Shown here: piece by piece, positions 63,849 through 64,000 of the stretch
Numbering within the stretch: position 1 is the first letter of the stretch
Layout of the letters: every line of letters begins with the position of its first letter
Assembly (NCBI RefSeq): GCF_003065485.1
Contig: NZ_CP026951.1
Coordinates: 310,001-374,000, forward strand
DNA from: Salinibacterium hongtaonis
GTDB taxonomy: Bacteria; Actinomycetota; Actinomycetes; Actinomycetales; Microbacteriaceae
DNA length: 64,000 bases
Reading direction: 5' to 3'
Notes under the pieces: generated by a model
Seen by the model: only the letters and a program-made list of their open reading frames with translations
Told to the model about the DNA's origin: nothing
Database searches by the model: none
Translations under genes and position numbers: made by a program

Positions 63849-64000
63849 ATGCTCACGCTCACCGACTCCGCAACCACCGTCGTCAAGGCCATCATCGACC
63901 AGAACCCCGACGCCGAGACCGTAGGGGTCCGCATTAATTCGCAGGGTGCCGACGCCAACTTTGAGTTGGGCGTTGCCGTCGTGGCAGCACCAGAGGAGGC
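63849..64000 (+). CDS. HesB/IscA-like protein (partial, cut by window end)
   Basis: The first 50 residues of a short protein starting at ATG 63849. MLTLTDSATTVVKAIIDQ and VGVRINSQGADANFEL resemble the small actinobacterial iron-sulfur biogenesis HesB/IscA-like (also called adhesin-like) family, N-terminal half. The Cys ligands of true IscA, if any, would lie beyond the window end. Function cannot be decided from this piece. Confidence 0.6.
   Translation, partial: MLTLTDSATTVVKAIIDQNPDAETVGVRINSQGADANFELGVAVVAAPEE

Overview
The window looks like a piece of chromosome from a high-GC actinobacterium, most likely family Microbacteriaceae. This is inferred from GC-rich codon use, GTG/TTG starts, many apparently leaderless genes, an IspD-IspF fusion, and actinobacterial families (CarD, DUF3263, DUF4032, DUF3027, a bacterial XPB helicase, SenX3-RegX3, WXG100, HtaA-domain proteins). 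I see no plasmid, phage structural module, CRISPR array or rRNA. Two tRNAs are present (Thr-TGT, Arg-CCT).

Layout. 1-9.8 kb is a housekeeping core whose order resembles mycobacterial clusters: FUSC exporter, gpmA, phoU, senX3-regX3 (with a candidate PHO box), a lipoprotein, carD, ispDF, cysS and rlmB. 9.8-14.4 kb holds a DUF4032 protein, a sugar-ABC ATPase (MsiK type), a membrane-anchored DsbA-like protein, tRNA-Thr and msrB. 14.4-20 kb is an iron/heme segment: a 1037-residue wall protein with three HtaA domains whose promoter is flanked by two DtxR-type boxes, and a HmuT heme-binding lipoprotein behind a third box. The DtxR/IdeR-type regulator lies at 37.6 kb with its own box. 20-25.4 kb carries DUF3263, LytR_C, cspA, DUF3048, an NAD(P)-binding protein, groEL with two CIRCE operators, and a WXG100 protein. 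25.8-31.2 kb has a TrcRS-like two-component pair, a ferredoxin-reductase-like flavoprotein, a FolP2-type DHPS homologue and a RibD_C reductase. 31.2-39.2 kb has the XPB helicase pair, a cold-shock-domain protein, DUF3027, serC, dtxR, a possible attenuator with a Cys-rich reading frame, and an HNH nuclease.

39.3-42.8 kb has an MFS exporter, tRNA-Arg(CCT), and next to that tRNA a decayed genomic-island scar: the tail of a tyrosine integrase whose catalytic Tyr is now His, and two truncated nuclease-like genes joined head to head. 42.9-53.3 kb contains a large S8 protease, a GNAT protein, a NYN-domain protein, a WYL regulator divergent from a hydrolase, an ohrR-ohr-doxX operon with two candidate operators, a Ppx/GppA phosphatase and an unknown conserved protein.

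53.4-61.8 kb is the most distinctive block: nine co-directional genes, mostly with overlapping or near-touching ends. They encode two flavin reductases, an NMT1/SsuA-type ABC importer, a RutA-like monooxygenase, a RutB-like amidohydrolase, an NtaA/DszA-like monooxygenase and an MFS transporter. Both monooxygenases keep the Thr/Asn pair of the flavin-N5-(per)oxide enzymes. The block reads as a two-component flavin-dependent catabolic operon for an imported N-heterocycle; uracil, flavin or lumichrome-like substrates are possible, and the true substrate is unknown. The window ends with a VOC protein, an alpha/beta hydrolase, a lipoprotein and the start of a HesB/IscA-like gene.

Transcription architecture: at least 17 genes have a TANNNT-like hexamer 6-8 nt before the start codon, as expected for leaderless mRNAs. 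Four convergent gene pairs overlap at their stop codons. Several other convergent pairs share a bidirectional hairpin terminator.
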